Below, one piece after another: positions 6,482 to 14,423 of a stretch of 64,000 nucleotides of DNA. Below the pieces are notes generated by a model. It was not told the origin of the DNA. It was given only the letters and a program-made list of their open reading frames with translations, and did not search any database. The stretch's first letter is position 1; every line of letters starts with the position of its first letter. Origin of the DNA: a virus; the IMG/VR virus record IMGVR_UViG_3300032268_001078, positions 1 through 64,000 of that record; one strand, 5' to 3'. Position numbers and translations under genes: made by a program.

Positions 6482-7096
6482 TTAAAAAATTTTATTTGAT
6501 TTTTTTATATTTTCTAAATGCCACATTGGTTGGAGATTAGTGTAATTATTTAATAAATACACATCTTCTTCTGTTTTAGCAGAACTAATAGGTATGATAT
6601 GGTCAATACTCCAACACCCAGGTTTATTACCATAATTATCCCAATTCATACCTTTAGTAAATTGAGATTCAATGTGTTTTCTTAATTCATCCCAACTACC
6701 TAACCCAACAATATTTAATGTTGCTTTACTTTTATTTGTTCCAATTTGCTTTAAACGTTCATTTATTCTACTTCTAATAGAATGATGTAACTTTACTTTA
6801 TTATCTTGTCTTCTTTTTTTCTGATGAAGTTTTGCTATTTCATTTATTTTATCTTGATTATCAATTCTATATTGTTTTTGATAATCATCATGTTTTTCTT
6901 TATTATTAGAAACCCAGTTAGATATACATTTATTAACTTTATCTCTATTATTTTCAGCCCATGATTTATCTTTTTTTGCTTTACAAGATTTACAATAAGA
7001 ATTCAATCCATCCTTTTTATGTTTATCTTTATTAAATTCAGCAATTGATTTTGTCTGTTTACATTTAATACAGACTTTAGTCATATTTATACCCAT
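6482..7096 (-). CDS. HNH homing endonuclease with N-terminal zinc-binding motif
   Basis: Four cysteines (CIKC at about residue 9 and CKSC at about 36) form an N-terminal zinc-binding unit. A long basic linker of Asn/Lys-rich repeats follows. The HNH nuclease motif is WSIDHIIPISSAK with a downstream TNLQPMWHLENIKKSNK. The same layout recurs at 23572 and 49492. Such genes are mobile and cut DNA at specific sites to spread. A second in-frame ATG at 7084 (MTKVC) could be the true start. An ATATTTATTA element and a hairpin precede it. Confidence 0.85.
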   Translation of the reverse strand: MGINMTKVCIKCKQTKSIAEFNKDKHKKDGLNSYCKSCKAKKDKSWAENNRDKVNKCISNWVSNNKEKHDDYQKQYRIDNQDKINEIAKLHQKKRRQDNKVKLHHSIRSRINERLKQIGTNKSKATLNIVGLGSWDELRKHIESQFTKGMNWDNYGNKPGCWSIDHIIPISSAKTEEDVYLLNNYTNLQPMWHLENIKKSNKIF

Positions 7097-7118
7097 AATA
7101 TTATTATTTTCGTCGATA

Positions 7119-7152
7119 ATAAATATTATTTAGAGCGTCTTTATGACGCTCT
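7119..7152 (-). promoter_or_regulatory. ATATTTAT element next to a GAGCGTC hairpin
   Basis: The ATATTTAT element lies at 7119-7126, 23 nt before the HNH gene. Just upstream on the minus strand is a perfect 8-bp hairpin (AGAGCGTC/GACGCTCT, about 7132-7152). The hairpin probably ends the preceding transcript and the element starts the next. Confidence 0.5.
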
Positions 7153-7159
7153 TTTTCTA

Positions 7160-7267
7160 TCATTTATTATCTCTGTGGTACTTCACTTTTACCTTATCGC
7201 ATTTAGTGCAATAAACAATAGACCTTTCTCCATCGTAGTCGAATGTTTCCCAATTGTGTTTACACAT
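7160..7267 (-). CDS. small zinc-ribbon-like protein (35 aa)
   Basis: Starts MCKHNWETFDYDGE and contains CTKC; with C2 and H4 this gives a possible four-ligand zinc site. It overlaps the end of the 177-aa gene upstream by 8 nt. Function unknown. Confidence 0.6.
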   Translation of the reverse strand: MCKHNWETFDYDGERSIVYCTKCDKVKVKYHRDNK

Positions 7268-7793
7268 CTCCGTTATTTTTTTCTAAATTTATCAAAATAT
7301 TATTTAGGGTATTTTCATCTCCATTTTTATATGTGATTTCATCAAAATAATCCATATGTGCTTCAAAATTTTCCCATTGTATAAGTCTAGACATACCTCC
7401 ATCAAGAATTTTAGTTTCTACATTTTTTAAAATGTAACCATTCCCTAATTCATTTACTTCCCCTTTGTTTTTAACTAGGTTAAATACATCCATAAATTTT
7501 TTATAAGATGTAGTTTGGGTTGGTGATTCTTCATTTGTTAATTTAGAATTAGTAGTTACTTTGTTTTCTACTAAGTACTTTTTTAAATTAAAATTATCCA
7601 TGTTAATAAATATTCCTTTACTTTGTTTATTGTTGCTCATTTGCTTCTCCTCTATTTCTAATAAGATCTCTGCAAGTTCAATAGATGTTTCAAGTGTAGC
7701 TACAGATTCATACATTTCAGCCTTTTGATAAACATCTCGTTTGTATAATAAATGATTATACATTTGCCTCATTGCCGTTTGTTGTTTATTCAT
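7260..7793 (-). CDS. hypothetical protein (177 aa)
   Basis: Residues 1-55 are predicted helical (MRQMYNHLLYKRDVYQKAEM ... LEIEEKQ). The rest is mixed, with a strand-rich centre near GNGYILKNVETKIL. Overlapping starts and stops place it in an operon with five genes upstream. No family recognised. Confidence 0.7.
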   Translation of the reverse strand: MNKQQTAMRQMYNHLLYKRDVYQKAEMYESVATLETSIELAEILLEIEEKQMSNNKQSKGIFINMDNFNLKKYLVENKVTTNSKLTNEESPTQTTSYKKFMDVFNLVKNKGEVNELGNGYILKNVETKILDGGMSRLIQWENFEAHMDYFDEITYKNGDENTLNNILINLEKNNGDV

Positions 7794-7954
7794 TTGTTAA
7801 CTCCGTTTAATTTTATTAAATTTTCTGTTATTTCCTTCAATAAATTAATTATATAATCTTTATTAAAATAAATTAAACTATTGTTTGTGTCCGTTCTTGG
7901 AGCATCATCCTCAACAATAAATTCAGTTTCTTTATGTTTTACTCTTATTTTCAT
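7790..7954 (-). CDS. hypothetical protein (54 aa)
   Basis: Starts MKIRVKHKETEFIVEDDAPR and ends LIKLNGVNK. ATGA overlaps with both neighbours support it. Function unknown. Confidence 0.65.
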   Translation of the reverse strand: MKIRVKHKETEFIVEDDAPRTDTNNSLIYFNKDYIINLLKEITENLIKLNGVNK

Positions 7955-8319
7955 TTGTTACCTCCGTATTTTTTTTCGTAGTAATCTTGCCCATCATTAA
8001 ATTCTTGATAGTGTTCTTGCCCATCATCCAAATCATTACCCGTTTGGATCGAACAATAGTAGTTGTAATCACCATCATCAAACGCTTTGGCAATTGTATT
8101 CCTTTCAATTTCTTCTAATGAATTTTTATTCTCCCATAGCCATTCAGTAAAACCGCTTCTTCCGCTTTTTGTGAATGCTTCGTAAATTAACCCAACTGCT
8201 GTTTTTTGTTTACTGTTTGTCATTCTTTTATCGTTTAAAAATTTGGTTAGTGTTTCACTTGTTTCATTGCGTAATGCTTTATCAAGTTTGCTTTCAAGTT
8301 TGTTTAAGTCAAGGCTCAT
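7951..8319 (-). CDS. acidic hypothetical protein (122 aa)
   Basis: Helical N-terminal half (LNKLESKLDKALRNETSETL). The C-terminal half is acidic and repetitive (DLDDGQEHYQEFNDGQDYYE), with a GQxxYxE-FNDGQ-YYE duplication. Operonic with the genes on either side. Function unknown. Confidence 0.7.
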   Translation of the reverse strand: MSLDLNKLESKLDKALRNETSETLTKFLNDKRMTNSKQKTAVGLIYEAFTKSGRSGFTEWLWENKNSLEEIERNTIAKAFDDGDYNYYCSIQTGNDLDDGQEHYQEFNDGQDYYEKKYGGNK

Positions 8320-8573
8320 TGTGTATCTCCTTGTATTTTATCACGCATCCATTTTGCACCGTCAATGAATTGTTCATCACAAAAATCATCAAATGCCTTT
8401 TTGCCTATCTCCTCATCACTTGGTAGTTCAATGTTTTTAGTCGGTTTGAGAGATGCAATAAATTCTATCATTTCTATCATTTCTTTATTAAATGGTGCTC
8501 TATCTTCTTTGTGACATACTCCAAAACCAAAAGCAATTGCTTTAATTAAGTCTTCTTCTGTGTATAGTTTCAT
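8316..8573 (-). CDS. hypothetical protein, copy A of a duplicated pair (85 aa)
   Basis: Begins MKLYTEEDLIKAIAFGFGV and ends FIDGAKWMRDKIQGDTQ. It is nearly identical to the 80-aa product at 19431-19673, from which it differs by a five-residue duplication (MIEMIEF), a few substitutions and the tail. Short proteins with an AFxFG start and a GAKWMRDK end are common in Bacteroidota phages. Function unknown. Confidence 0.75.
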   Translation of the reverse strand: MKLYTEEDLIKAIAFGFGVCHKEDRAPFNKEMIEMIEFIASLKPTKNIELPSDEEIGKKAFDDFCDEQFIDGAKWMRDKIQGDTQ

Positions 8574-8962
8574 TTATGTTTGTTGTTTATTGTTTTTTTT
8601 TGTATTTGAATTAGTTTTTTAAGACAAATAAGTTCAGCTTCTTCGTAAGTTCCGGATCCAATTGAAACCCAAGCCACTCCTGACCAGTAAAATCCAATGT
8701 AGAATTCTTTGGATTCCATTTCGATTTTTACGTCACAGTTGTGGTTCTCTCTAAACCATCTAAATGCTTGAGAATATGATGGTGCTGATACCCGTGATTC
8801 TAATATGTTATGATTTTGACCAAATGGTGTAAGCATTTCAAATGTGGGGTTAGAAGAATGTTTACCTTCATTGTTCTTTTTGTAATGGTAAATACACTCT
8901 TCATCAAATTGAAGTTGCTTTAACTCTAAAGCAGGTTCATATGGTACAAATTCTTTTTTCAT
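8570..8962 (-). CDS. hypothetical phage protein with APSYSQAFRWFREN motif (130 aa)
   Basis: The central APSYSQAFRWFRENHN motif (about residues 60-75) and following strand/helix pattern recall small phage proteins of unknown function that begin by pairing a WFR helix with a compact alpha/beta fold. It opens an operon of small genes with the AAAAGTTATG context at its start. Confidence 0.7.
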   Translation of the reverse strand: MKKEFVPYEPALELKQLQFDEECIYHYKKNNEGKHSSNPTFEMLTPFGQNHNILESRVSAPSYSQAFRWFRENHNCDVKIEMESKEFYIGFYWSGVAWVSIGSGTYEEAELICLKKLIQIQKKTINNKHK

Positions 8963-9000
8963 AACTTTTGTTTTATATTTTTCTTAATTTTTCTTATTAT

Positions 9001-9034
9001 ACTTATTACACAAACTTTTATTTAAAATTCCCCT
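9001..9034 (-). promoter_or_regulatory. promoter-like element (GGGG...TTTGTGTAATA type)
   Basis: Minus-strand GGGGAATTTTAAATAAAAG then TTTGTGTAATAAGTATAAT, upstream of the 130-aa gene operon. Confidence 0.55.
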
Positions 9035-9036
9035 TT

Positions 9037-10047
9037 TTATTTAAAGAGAATGTCTTGAACTAATGCTACATCGTCTTTAGCTAGTTTCTTAAAGTGCTCA
9101 TTCATATTAGCAATAAAGTATGTTTTAATACTATCAGCGTGTTCAGTGTCTTTGAACTTATTCCACATACTCATTCCATATATTTCCCACTTTTTATTCC
9201 ATCTAATTCTATTAGCGTCTAGATATGCAAGCAATGATTTAAAGTTTTTATTATTATACTGTGACATAGCATTGAATCTACCTGTTTGGTTGAATACTGT
9301 ATTCATCAATAAACTAATTTTAAACAAATTGTTTTCAACATTAATATTACTTAACATTTCAATTCCTAAATTAAATGTAGCTGTGTCTTTAGCTAGTAAC
9401 ATTCCTTGTAGTGTTTCATAAATTTCCTCATCTAAATCTAGTCCATCTTTATTTAATGTACTAACTAAGGCATCATCATATACTATAGTAGCATTTATTC
9501 CTACTAATGAATAAAGAAACTCTAATGATTCGTTTTGTTTTTTATTTCTATAACCACGTAATGACCAACCTTGCATTGTTGTACAACGACTTTTTACATC
9601 GAAGTATTCTTGATCCATGTTTTGTTCATAAGGTGCATAATCAGCATTATATAATGTAGTGTTTTCATTGCCATTAGCTAATGTTTTAGCATCATTTTTA
9701 TCAAGTAAATATACTTGTGTAAGTTCTTCTTTCAATAAAGACTGAATTGTGTCTCTTCTAATAACAATTACATCTGCTTTACTTAGTAAAGTAACTTTTT
9801 TTAATTTATTATCTTCAATAAATTCTTTTAATTTAGGTCTGGGTACATCACTAGTTTTATCAATCAAAATACCTGCGTTTGGTTTTAGTGTAGGCATTTT
9901 GTCTTTGATATTACCAATAAAAGTTAGTAATGTGTTAACGTCTGTTTCTTCGATGAAATCTACTTGATTCCAAGTACTGTTTTGATACCTCCAAGCTAAA
10001 GTGTTCCATCCATTTCTTGATACTGATGATAATGTTGTTGTTTTCAT
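9037..10047 (-). CDS. hypothetical protein sharing a helical module with the 19983-20258 product (336 aa)
   Basis: No known family recognised. The first half is mixed alpha/beta with a repeated KxTxLSKADVIVIRR-like strand. Residues about 210-245 (EEIYETLQGMLLAKDTATFNLGIEML) match the 91-aa protein encoded at 19983-20258 at most positions. It has its own promoter-like element at both ends and lies close to the MoxR/VWA genes. Confidence 0.7.
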   Translation of the reverse strand: MKTTTLSSVSRNGWNTLAWRYQNSTWNQVDFIEETDVNTLLTFIGNIKDKMPTLKPNAGILIDKTSDVPRPKLKEFIEDNKLKKVTLLSKADVIVIRRDTIQSLLKEELTQVYLLDKNDAKTLANGNENTTLYNADYAPYEQNMDQEYFDVKSRCTTMQGWSLRGYRNKKQNESLEFLYSLVGINATIVYDDALVSTLNKDGLDLDEEIYETLQGMLLAKDTATFNLGIEMLSNINVENNLFKISLLMNTVFNQTGRFNAMSQYNNKNFKSLLAYLDANRIRWNKKWEIYGMSMWNKFKDTEHADSIKTYFIANMNEHFKKLAKDDVALVQDILFK

Positions 10048-10060
10048 AACTTTATTTTTT

Positions 10061-10096
10061 ATACTTATTACACAAATTTATAATTAAAATTCCCCT
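10061..10096 (-). promoter_or_regulatory. promoter-like element with perfect TAnnTTTG
   Basis: Minus-strand GGGGAATTTTAATTATAAA then TTTGTGTAATAAGTATAA. TAAATTTG fits the Bacteroidota -7 consensus TAnnTTTG exactly, which supports the promoter reading for the whole set. Confidence 0.6.
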
Positions 10097-10097
10097 T

Positions 10098-10796
10098 TTA
10101 AACAAAATACTTTATTAAGTTTCTTAAGGTTTCTTCACTTGCTCTTGATGATTGAGCTTTAATTGTTTTATCACTATTTAAAAGTTGAATTGAATATGTT
10201 CCTGTTGTGTTTTTAGTAAAACTCAATCCATAAACACCTACTTCCTTGTAATCAAATGATTGAACATAAATTATATTTGGACCGTGAAAGTGTCCTTTAT
10301 AGAATATTTCATCTTGTTTTGTTTCTCTATCAACTTCCTTCAACAAATTATAAACCCATTCTAGTGTTTTACATAGTTGTTTTTTACTTAGAACACTAAC
10401 AAGATGTTCATTTACATTATTTTGATAAGTAAGAAAAATATCACTTTGATTTTTCATAACTTCATAAATCATTTGATTAATACTAAAGCAATACATATCA
10501 TTTTTTAGACTTGAATTACTATGGTCTACAACTAAAGTCATACTTCTAAATTGAAAGCCTTGAAATAAATAATCATTAATTATTACATCACCAATTGCCA
10601 TACCACTAGATCTATGCATAAAAATAATATTACCATAGTAATTATCAATATAAATATCCTTTGTGTCTACATCAAACATTTTACCTAAATCATCTATAAA
10701 AGTTTTTGTTAGTGATATTATTTTATCATAGTAACCATCCATACCTTTAGTTAGAGTATTTAGGTGTTTTTCTACTTCTTGAATTTTTTCAACCAT
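10098..10796 (-). CDS. hypothetical protein (232 aa)
   Basis: An N-terminal helical part (residues 1-40) precedes an alternating strand/helix region. No catalytic motif or family is recognised. It is flanked by promoter-like elements on both sides, so it seems to be a single-gene transcript. Confidence 0.7.
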   Translation of the reverse strand: MVEKIQEVEKHLNTLTKGMDGYYDKIISLTKTFIDDLGKMFDVDTKDIYIDNYYGNIIFMHRSSGMAIGDVIINDYLFQGFQFRSMTLVVDHSNSSLKNDMYCFSINQMIYEVMKNQSDIFLTYQNNVNEHLVSVLSKKQLCKTLEWVYNLLKEVDRETKQDEIFYKGHFHGPNIIYVQSFDYKEVGVYGLSFTKNTTGTYSIQLLNSDKTIKAQSSRASEETLRNLIKYFV

Positions 10797-10804
10797 TGTT
10801 TTTA

Positions 10805-10837
10805 TATTATTACACAGAAGATTTATTAAGATTCCCC
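10805..10837 (-). promoter_or_regulatory. promoter-like element, diverged copy
   Basis: Minus-strand GGGGAATCTTAATAAAT then CTTCTGTGTAATAATATA. The TTTG is changed to TCTG, so it may be weaker. It overlaps the end of the 60-aa gene. Confidence 0.4.
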
Positions 10838-10992
10838 TTCTTTTTAATATTTTCTTTTAAAAGTTGTTGTTCTAAAGATAATACGTAACATACTCGACCT
10901 ATTGCCCCTTTAGACATTGCTTCTAACATAAGTAGTTCCTCGTCTTTGCAGTTAATAAACCACTTACTCAATTTACCTTCACCTATACGCAT
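10810..10992 (-). CDS. hypothetical protein (60 aa)
   Basis: Starts MRIGEGKLSKWFINCKDEEL, mostly helical, ending KKKGNLNKSSV. It sits just downstream of the GIY-YIG gene. Function unknown. Confidence 0.55.
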   Translation of the reverse strand: MRIGEGKLSKWFINCKDEELLMLEAMSKGAIGRVCYVLSLEQQLLKENIKKKGNLNKSSV

Positions 10993-10999
10993 TATTTTA

Positions 11000-11740
11000 T
11001 TATTTGCATTTCCAAATAAATTTATTAGCTGATTTTGATTTTCCTTTTAAACACATACTGATTCCACCATGATTTGTTCCTGTTTGTCTAGAAGCTTCTG
11101 CTCCTGATGGCCACTCTTTAATAAATTTACCATTAATATCATATTGTTGTACTGGTGTACTATTTTTATCTCCTATTTTCTTTCCACGTTCTGGATCTTT
11201 ATAACATATATGTCCTATTTTTTTGTTTGTTATTTTATTACCCCACTCATGTTTTGCTTCTTTAGTCATATTATTATGATTTTCACTTATTTTAGCACCC
11301 CATTGTTCTTTTTCTTCTCTGGTCATGTTAGCGTGACCAATACTGATGTTATTACTTATTTCTTGTCTTTGTTCATCAGTCATTGATTGTTTAGCTTTTT
11401 TTATACCTACAGACATTTTATCTTTAGTATGTTGTTCTCTAGGTCCACCCCCACTATCATATAAACCTAAAAATAATACTTTATTCCAATCACCATCCAC
11501 TTGATCTAAATAGTACTGTTTCCAGTGTGTTTCTCTTTCGTCTAATAATTCAACACTACATTCTTCAATTATTTCAAAATTATGTTTATCCCATCCATAT
11601 TTGTTTAATGAGTTAAATATTTTTACTTGCTTTTTAACAGCGTTTATGTTTATGTAATGTTTTTTTCTTTCATTAATATCAAGAGATTGGCCTATATATA
11701 CCTTACCGCTTGGTGATGTTATTTTATATATGCCAATCAT
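11000..11740 (-). CDS. GIY-YIG homing endonuclease with NUMOD repeats and IENR1-type DNA-binding end (246 aa)
   Basis: The catalytic GIY-YIG domain is at residues 1-90 (IGIYKITSPSGKVYIGQS, then KYGWDKHNFEIIEE and ERETHWKQYYL). Several short repeats in the centre (AKQSMTDEQRQEIS, NMTREEKEQWG, NMTKEAKHEWG) are typical nuclease-associated modules. The end (VQQYDINGKFIKEWPSGAEA ... GISMCLKGKSKSA) is an IENR1-like helix-turn-helix. An ATATTTAT element is 6 nt before the start. A mobile gene, likely inserted after the VWA gene. Confidence 0.9.
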   Translation of the reverse strand: MIGIYKITSPSGKVYIGQSLDINERKKHYININAVKKQVKIFNSLNKYGWDKHNFEIIEECSVELLDERETHWKQYYLDQVDGDWNKVLFLGLYDSGGGPREQHTKDKMSVGIKKAKQSMTDEQRQEISNNISIGHANMTREEKEQWGAKISENHNNMTKEAKHEWGNKITNKKIGHICYKDPERGKKIGDKNSTPVQQYDINGKFIKEWPSGAEASRQTGTNHGGISMCLKGKSKSANKFIWKCK

Positions 11741-11745
11741 CTTAT

Positions 11746-11753
11746 ATAAATAT
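11746..11753 (-). promoter_or_regulatory. ATATTTAT element before the GIY-YIG gene
   Basis: ATATTTAT lies 6 nt upstream of the start and touches the VWA gene stop codon. Confidence 0.5.
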
Positions 11754-13105
11754 TATTTATTGTTATTTTTGATTTGAATAACAGTACCTGGAAAATTCTC
11801 ACTATTAGCAGTTGTTCCATTACTACAAACAACAAATAACATTGGAATTAATGGTGTTCTAACTGGAGGTGGAACATAAAGGTCAGTTAAATAAATTAAA
11901 TTTTGATATTTGCCTGGTGTTTTAAATATTTCTTCCATTACTGGGTCCATACTTGTTCCTCCACGACCTTGAACCCTTAGAGCTTCTTCTTTTAGTCCTT
12001 TATATTCATAAGTTCTGTGTACATAGCTATCACATTCCATAATAGTCACTTCAGTACCTGATTTAAAAATATGTTCAATTTCATGAAAAAACTCAACTAA
12101 ATCTTGATCACTTACTGACCCTGATGTGTCAATGGCTACTAAGGTTTTACGTTTAGGATTAATTTTAATTGCAGGTCCTGAACCGAAACGAATATTTGGT
12201 TTTTTACGAGTCTTTTTAGTTTCGATTTTACTTGCTCTAGCTCCAAAACGTCTTAGATATGACTTCCAATCAATTACAGCTTCGGTTTTTTCAAATAACT
12301 TATTAATATAAGTACTCAATTCACCAGGTATTGTTCCTCTTGAACGTTGTACTTGTTCAGCCACTTCTTTCATTTGGTGGTCGATTTGTTTCTTAATAAG
12401 TTTCTTTTCTGCTTCAGACATGTTTTCAAATTCTTCCCACAATGAATGCTCATCAGCGTGTCCCTGACCTCTGAACCACTCAGCGAAGTTCTCACTATTT
12501 GAACCAGATCCACCCATACCATCCTCTCCATTTCCCTCATCATTCTCTCCAGAGCCATTTTCTCCATTATTTCCATTACCATTTCCAGATCCAGATCCAC
12601 CTGTTCCTTGACCTTGACCTTGTCCTTGACCTTGTTGTTGTTGCTGTTTATCATATTCATCAAGTTCTTTTTGTAATAAGTTGTAATATACTCTTGTTCC
12701 TGCTTTAGGTGGTAATTTAACACCTTTAAACTCACCATTTTCAATTTCTAATCCTTCCCACGTTTCACCTTTCCAATGATCTTCAATGTATTGATTAATT
12801 TCTAAGTCAGCAGCTACGTTTAGTAGTTGTTTATCTTTAAAATCATCAAACATTCCTAAATGTTCAAATGCAACGTGTAGTAATTCGTGTTTCAAAATAG
12901 CTACTTTAGTATTAGTGTCTTGTTTGTCATAATACTCTGGGTTAACTACTAATTTAATGTTAATTCCATCTTTAGCTACACAGGCGGTAGGTATTGATTT
13001 GCTAAATTCTTTGTTTAGTCCTACTAAAAAGTAACCATAAAATGGTTCTTTCAACATTAATGTACGACCTGCTTTTGCTACGTCTTGTTGTGTGTTTGTG
13101 CTCAT
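11753..13105 (-). CDS. VWA-domain protein with metallopeptidase-like N-terminus, MoxR partner (450 aa)
   Basis: The N-terminal part has a zincin-like HELLHVAFEHL motif (as in DUF2201 proteins). Then comes a long low-complexity Gln/Gly/Asn/Glu linker (about residues 145-200). The C-terminal VWA domain contains the MIDAS signature DTSGSVSD and later GGTSMDP. VWA proteins of this build act with MoxR ATPases; one is encoded at 5225-6397. The start MSTNTQQD at 13105 is preferred over 13138 because of the conserved AAAGTTATG-like context and the promoter-like element just upstream. Confidence 0.85.
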   Translation of the reverse strand: MSTNTQQDVAKAGRTLMLKEPFYGYFLVGLNKEFSKSIPTACVAKDGINIKLVVNPEYYDKQDTNTKVAILKHELLHVAFEHLGMFDDFKDKQLLNVAADLEINQYIEDHWKGETWEGLEIENGEFKGVKLPPKAGTRVYYNLLQKELDEYDKQQQQQGQGQGQGQGTGGSGSGNGNGNNGENGSGENDEGNGEDGMGGSGSNSENFAEWFRGQGHADEHSLWEEFENMSEAEKKLIKKQIDHQMKEVAEQVQRSRGTIPGELSTYINKLFEKTEAVIDWKSYLRRFGARASKIETKKTRKKPNIRFGSGPAIKINPKRKTLVAIDTSGSVSDQDLVEFFHEIEHIFKSGTEVTIMECDSYVHRTYEYKGLKEEALRVQGRGGTSMDPVMEEIFKTPGKYQNLIYLTDLYVPPPVRTPLIPMLFVVCSNGTTANSENFPGTVIQIKNNNK

Positions 13106-13120
13106 AACTTTGTCTTTTTT

Positions 13121-13158
13121 ATTATACTTATTACACAAACTAAAGTAAACTTCCCCCC
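13121..13158 (-). promoter_or_regulatory. promoter-like element (GGGG...TTTGTGTAATA type)
   Basis: Minus-strand GGGGGGAAGTTTACTTTAG then TTTGTGTAATAAGTATAAT, 16 nt before the VWA gene start. Confidence 0.55.
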
Positions 13159-13608
13159 TTAAACTTGGGAGAAAGCTTCTAAAGTTTGTTTTAGTTTATT
13201 ATACTGTTGTGTATTAATAGATAATGATTCGTGTTTACGTTTGATAAAGTCTAATGCTTTATCTAAACCTAATAAATCTAATTTTAACATTGCATCATAT
13301 CCAACTCGTTCAAACATTTGTTGTGAACCAACAAATGATGTTGAACAACCCACATCAATTTTACGACTAAATTCAGTGTGTCCACCTTTACCTATTTGAC
13401 CTAAATTAGACCCATAAGTATTTCTTCGTGCAGCTTTATTGATGTTTTTTGCTGTAGCTTTGTCTACGTGTTGTACTGTGTTTCCGGTTTTATGGTATGT
13501 AATATCAACCGTTCCATACGCGTCTTCTGTGCTGCAATCAACACAGTGCTTGAATCCTAATTCAATGCGTTTTTGTGGTAACTTATTATAACAACTTTTA
13601 CAATTCAT
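13159..13608 (-). CDS. zinc-finger hypothetical protein (149 aa)
   Basis: The N-terminus has two cysteine pairs (CKSC at about residue 3, CVDC at about 24), like a DksA-type or ribbon zinc site. A His/Thr/Gly middle and a helical end follow (LDLLGLDKALDFIKRKHES). The start at 13608 (MNCKSCYNK) is preferred, because the longer frame would read through the ATATTTAT element at 13609-13616. Confidence 0.65.
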   Translation of the reverse strand: MNCKSCYNKLPQKRIELGFKHCVDCSTEDAYGTVDITYHKTGNTVQHVDKATAKNINKAARRNTYGSNLGQIGKGGHTEFSRKIDVGCSTSFVGSQQMFERVGYDAMLKLDLLGLDKALDFIKRKHESLSINTQQYNKLKQTLEAFSQV

Positions 13609-13650
13609 ATAAATATGACACAAAAGGGGATTTAAAATCCCCCTTTTTTT
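13609..13650 (-). terminator. GGGGGATTTTAAATCCCC hairpin followed by ATATTTAT element
   Basis: Minus-strand AAAAAAAGGGGGATTTTAAA then TCCCCTTTTGTGTC: a G+C stem flanked by A and T tracts, likely acting as an intrinsic terminator in either direction. ATATTTAT (13609-13616) follows immediately and abuts the next ATG. The hairpin also preserves part of the GGGG/TTTTGTG promoter-like element. Confidence 0.6.
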
Positions 13651-13652
13651 AA

Positions 13653-13763
13653 TTAATCTTCTTCTTCAACTACAACAACCTTTTTCTTTGGTCGTTTAGT
13701 TGCTAACTCAGCTAACCATACTTTAAGTACAGCTAGTTTTTGTTGATTAGTTGTTTTGCTCAT
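13653..13763 (-). CDS. hypothetical micro-protein with acidic tail (36 aa)
   Basis: Starts MSKTTNQQKLAVLKVWLAEL and ends KKKVVVVEEED. It overlaps the 3' end of the upstream 85-aa gene by 17 nt and ends just before the terminator hairpin. Function unknown. Confidence 0.55.
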   Translation of the reverse strand: MSKTTNQQKLAVLKVWLAELATKRPKKKVVVVEEED

Positions 13764-14004
13764 CTGTAATTTCTCCTGTGTTGATGTTTAATTTACCTAA
13801 ACCATATTTACTTTGTAAATCGGCTTGAATCGTTTCACGTAGTGTTAATGCTTGTTCTGCTTTTTCAAGCCATACACGACGTTCTTTCTTCATGTTTTCA
13901 ATTTCCAATGTGAATTGACCCACATTGAATGATGCTTGTTCGTACTCGCCTACTGATTTTTGTAGTGCTGCGAGTTCTTCCTGTGTGATTTGTTTATTTG
14001 ACAT
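13747..14004 (-). CDS. coiled-coil hypothetical protein (85 aa)
   Basis: Two helical stretches (ELAALQKSVGEYEQASF and FTLEIENMKKERRVWLEKAE) make a probable coiled-coil hairpin. The end YGLGKLNINTGEITDEQ is an ending seen in small coiled-coil proteins of many large phages. Function unknown. Confidence 0.7.
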   Translation of the reverse strand: MSNKQITQEELAALQKSVGEYEQASFNVGQFTLEIENMKKERRVWLEKAEQALTLRETIQADLQSKYGLGKLNINTGEITDEQNN

Positions 14005-14006
14005 TA

Positions 14007-14378
14007 TTAATTTCTGTTATTTCCTTCATATAATCCATAAAACCAATTATTAAACCAATTTTTAAATTTTCTAATTGATTTAGTAATTTCAATTTTAGTT
14101 TTACGTTTAGCACAACTGATTAAAATAAAATCATCAGTTTCTTCTTTAGATCTCCAATATGCTTTAAATGCTCTGTGGAATGATTTTGAATCCATTTTTA
14201 ACATAGTAAAGAATGCTGTGCGTTGAATATCATCTTCAAATTTCCACTTATAGTTTTCATAATTGGCTATTTTGATTTCTTTGCTTGCTTCGCCTTTACT
14301 AAACAATTCAAATCCATTTTTAAATGGTTTAAATATTAAACTGTCGTCTTCATTAATGTGATAGTAAAAATTATTCAT
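14007..14378 (-). CDS. hypothetical protein (123 aa)
   Basis: Aromatic-rich and basic toward the end (KFKNWFNNWFYGLYEG). No family recognised. Starts two bases before the coiled-coil gene's upstream boundary and is preceded by a promoter-like element. Confidence 0.65.
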   Translation of the reverse strand: MNNFYYHINEDDSLIFKPFKNGFELFSKGEASKEIKIANYENYKWKFEDDIQRTAFFTMLKMDSKSFHRAFKAYWRSKEETDDFILISCAKRKTKIEITKSIRKFKNWFNNWFYGLYEGNNRN

Positions 14379-14390
14379 ATTTTTTTATAT

Positions 14391-14423
14391 AATATTACAC
14401 AAAATCTTTTTTTAAAAACCCCT
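14391..14423 (-). promoter_or_regulatory. promoter-like element (GGGG...TTTTGTGTAATA type)
   Basis: Minus-strand GGGGTTTTTAAAAAAAGA then TTTTGTGTAATATTATAT, 13 nt before the start of the 123-aa gene. Confidence 0.55.

Noticed and set aside
12370-12744. Minus-strand 124-aa ORF inside the VWA gene
   Set aside because: Frame shadow of the Gln/Gly/Asn linker of the VWA protein; no independent start context.
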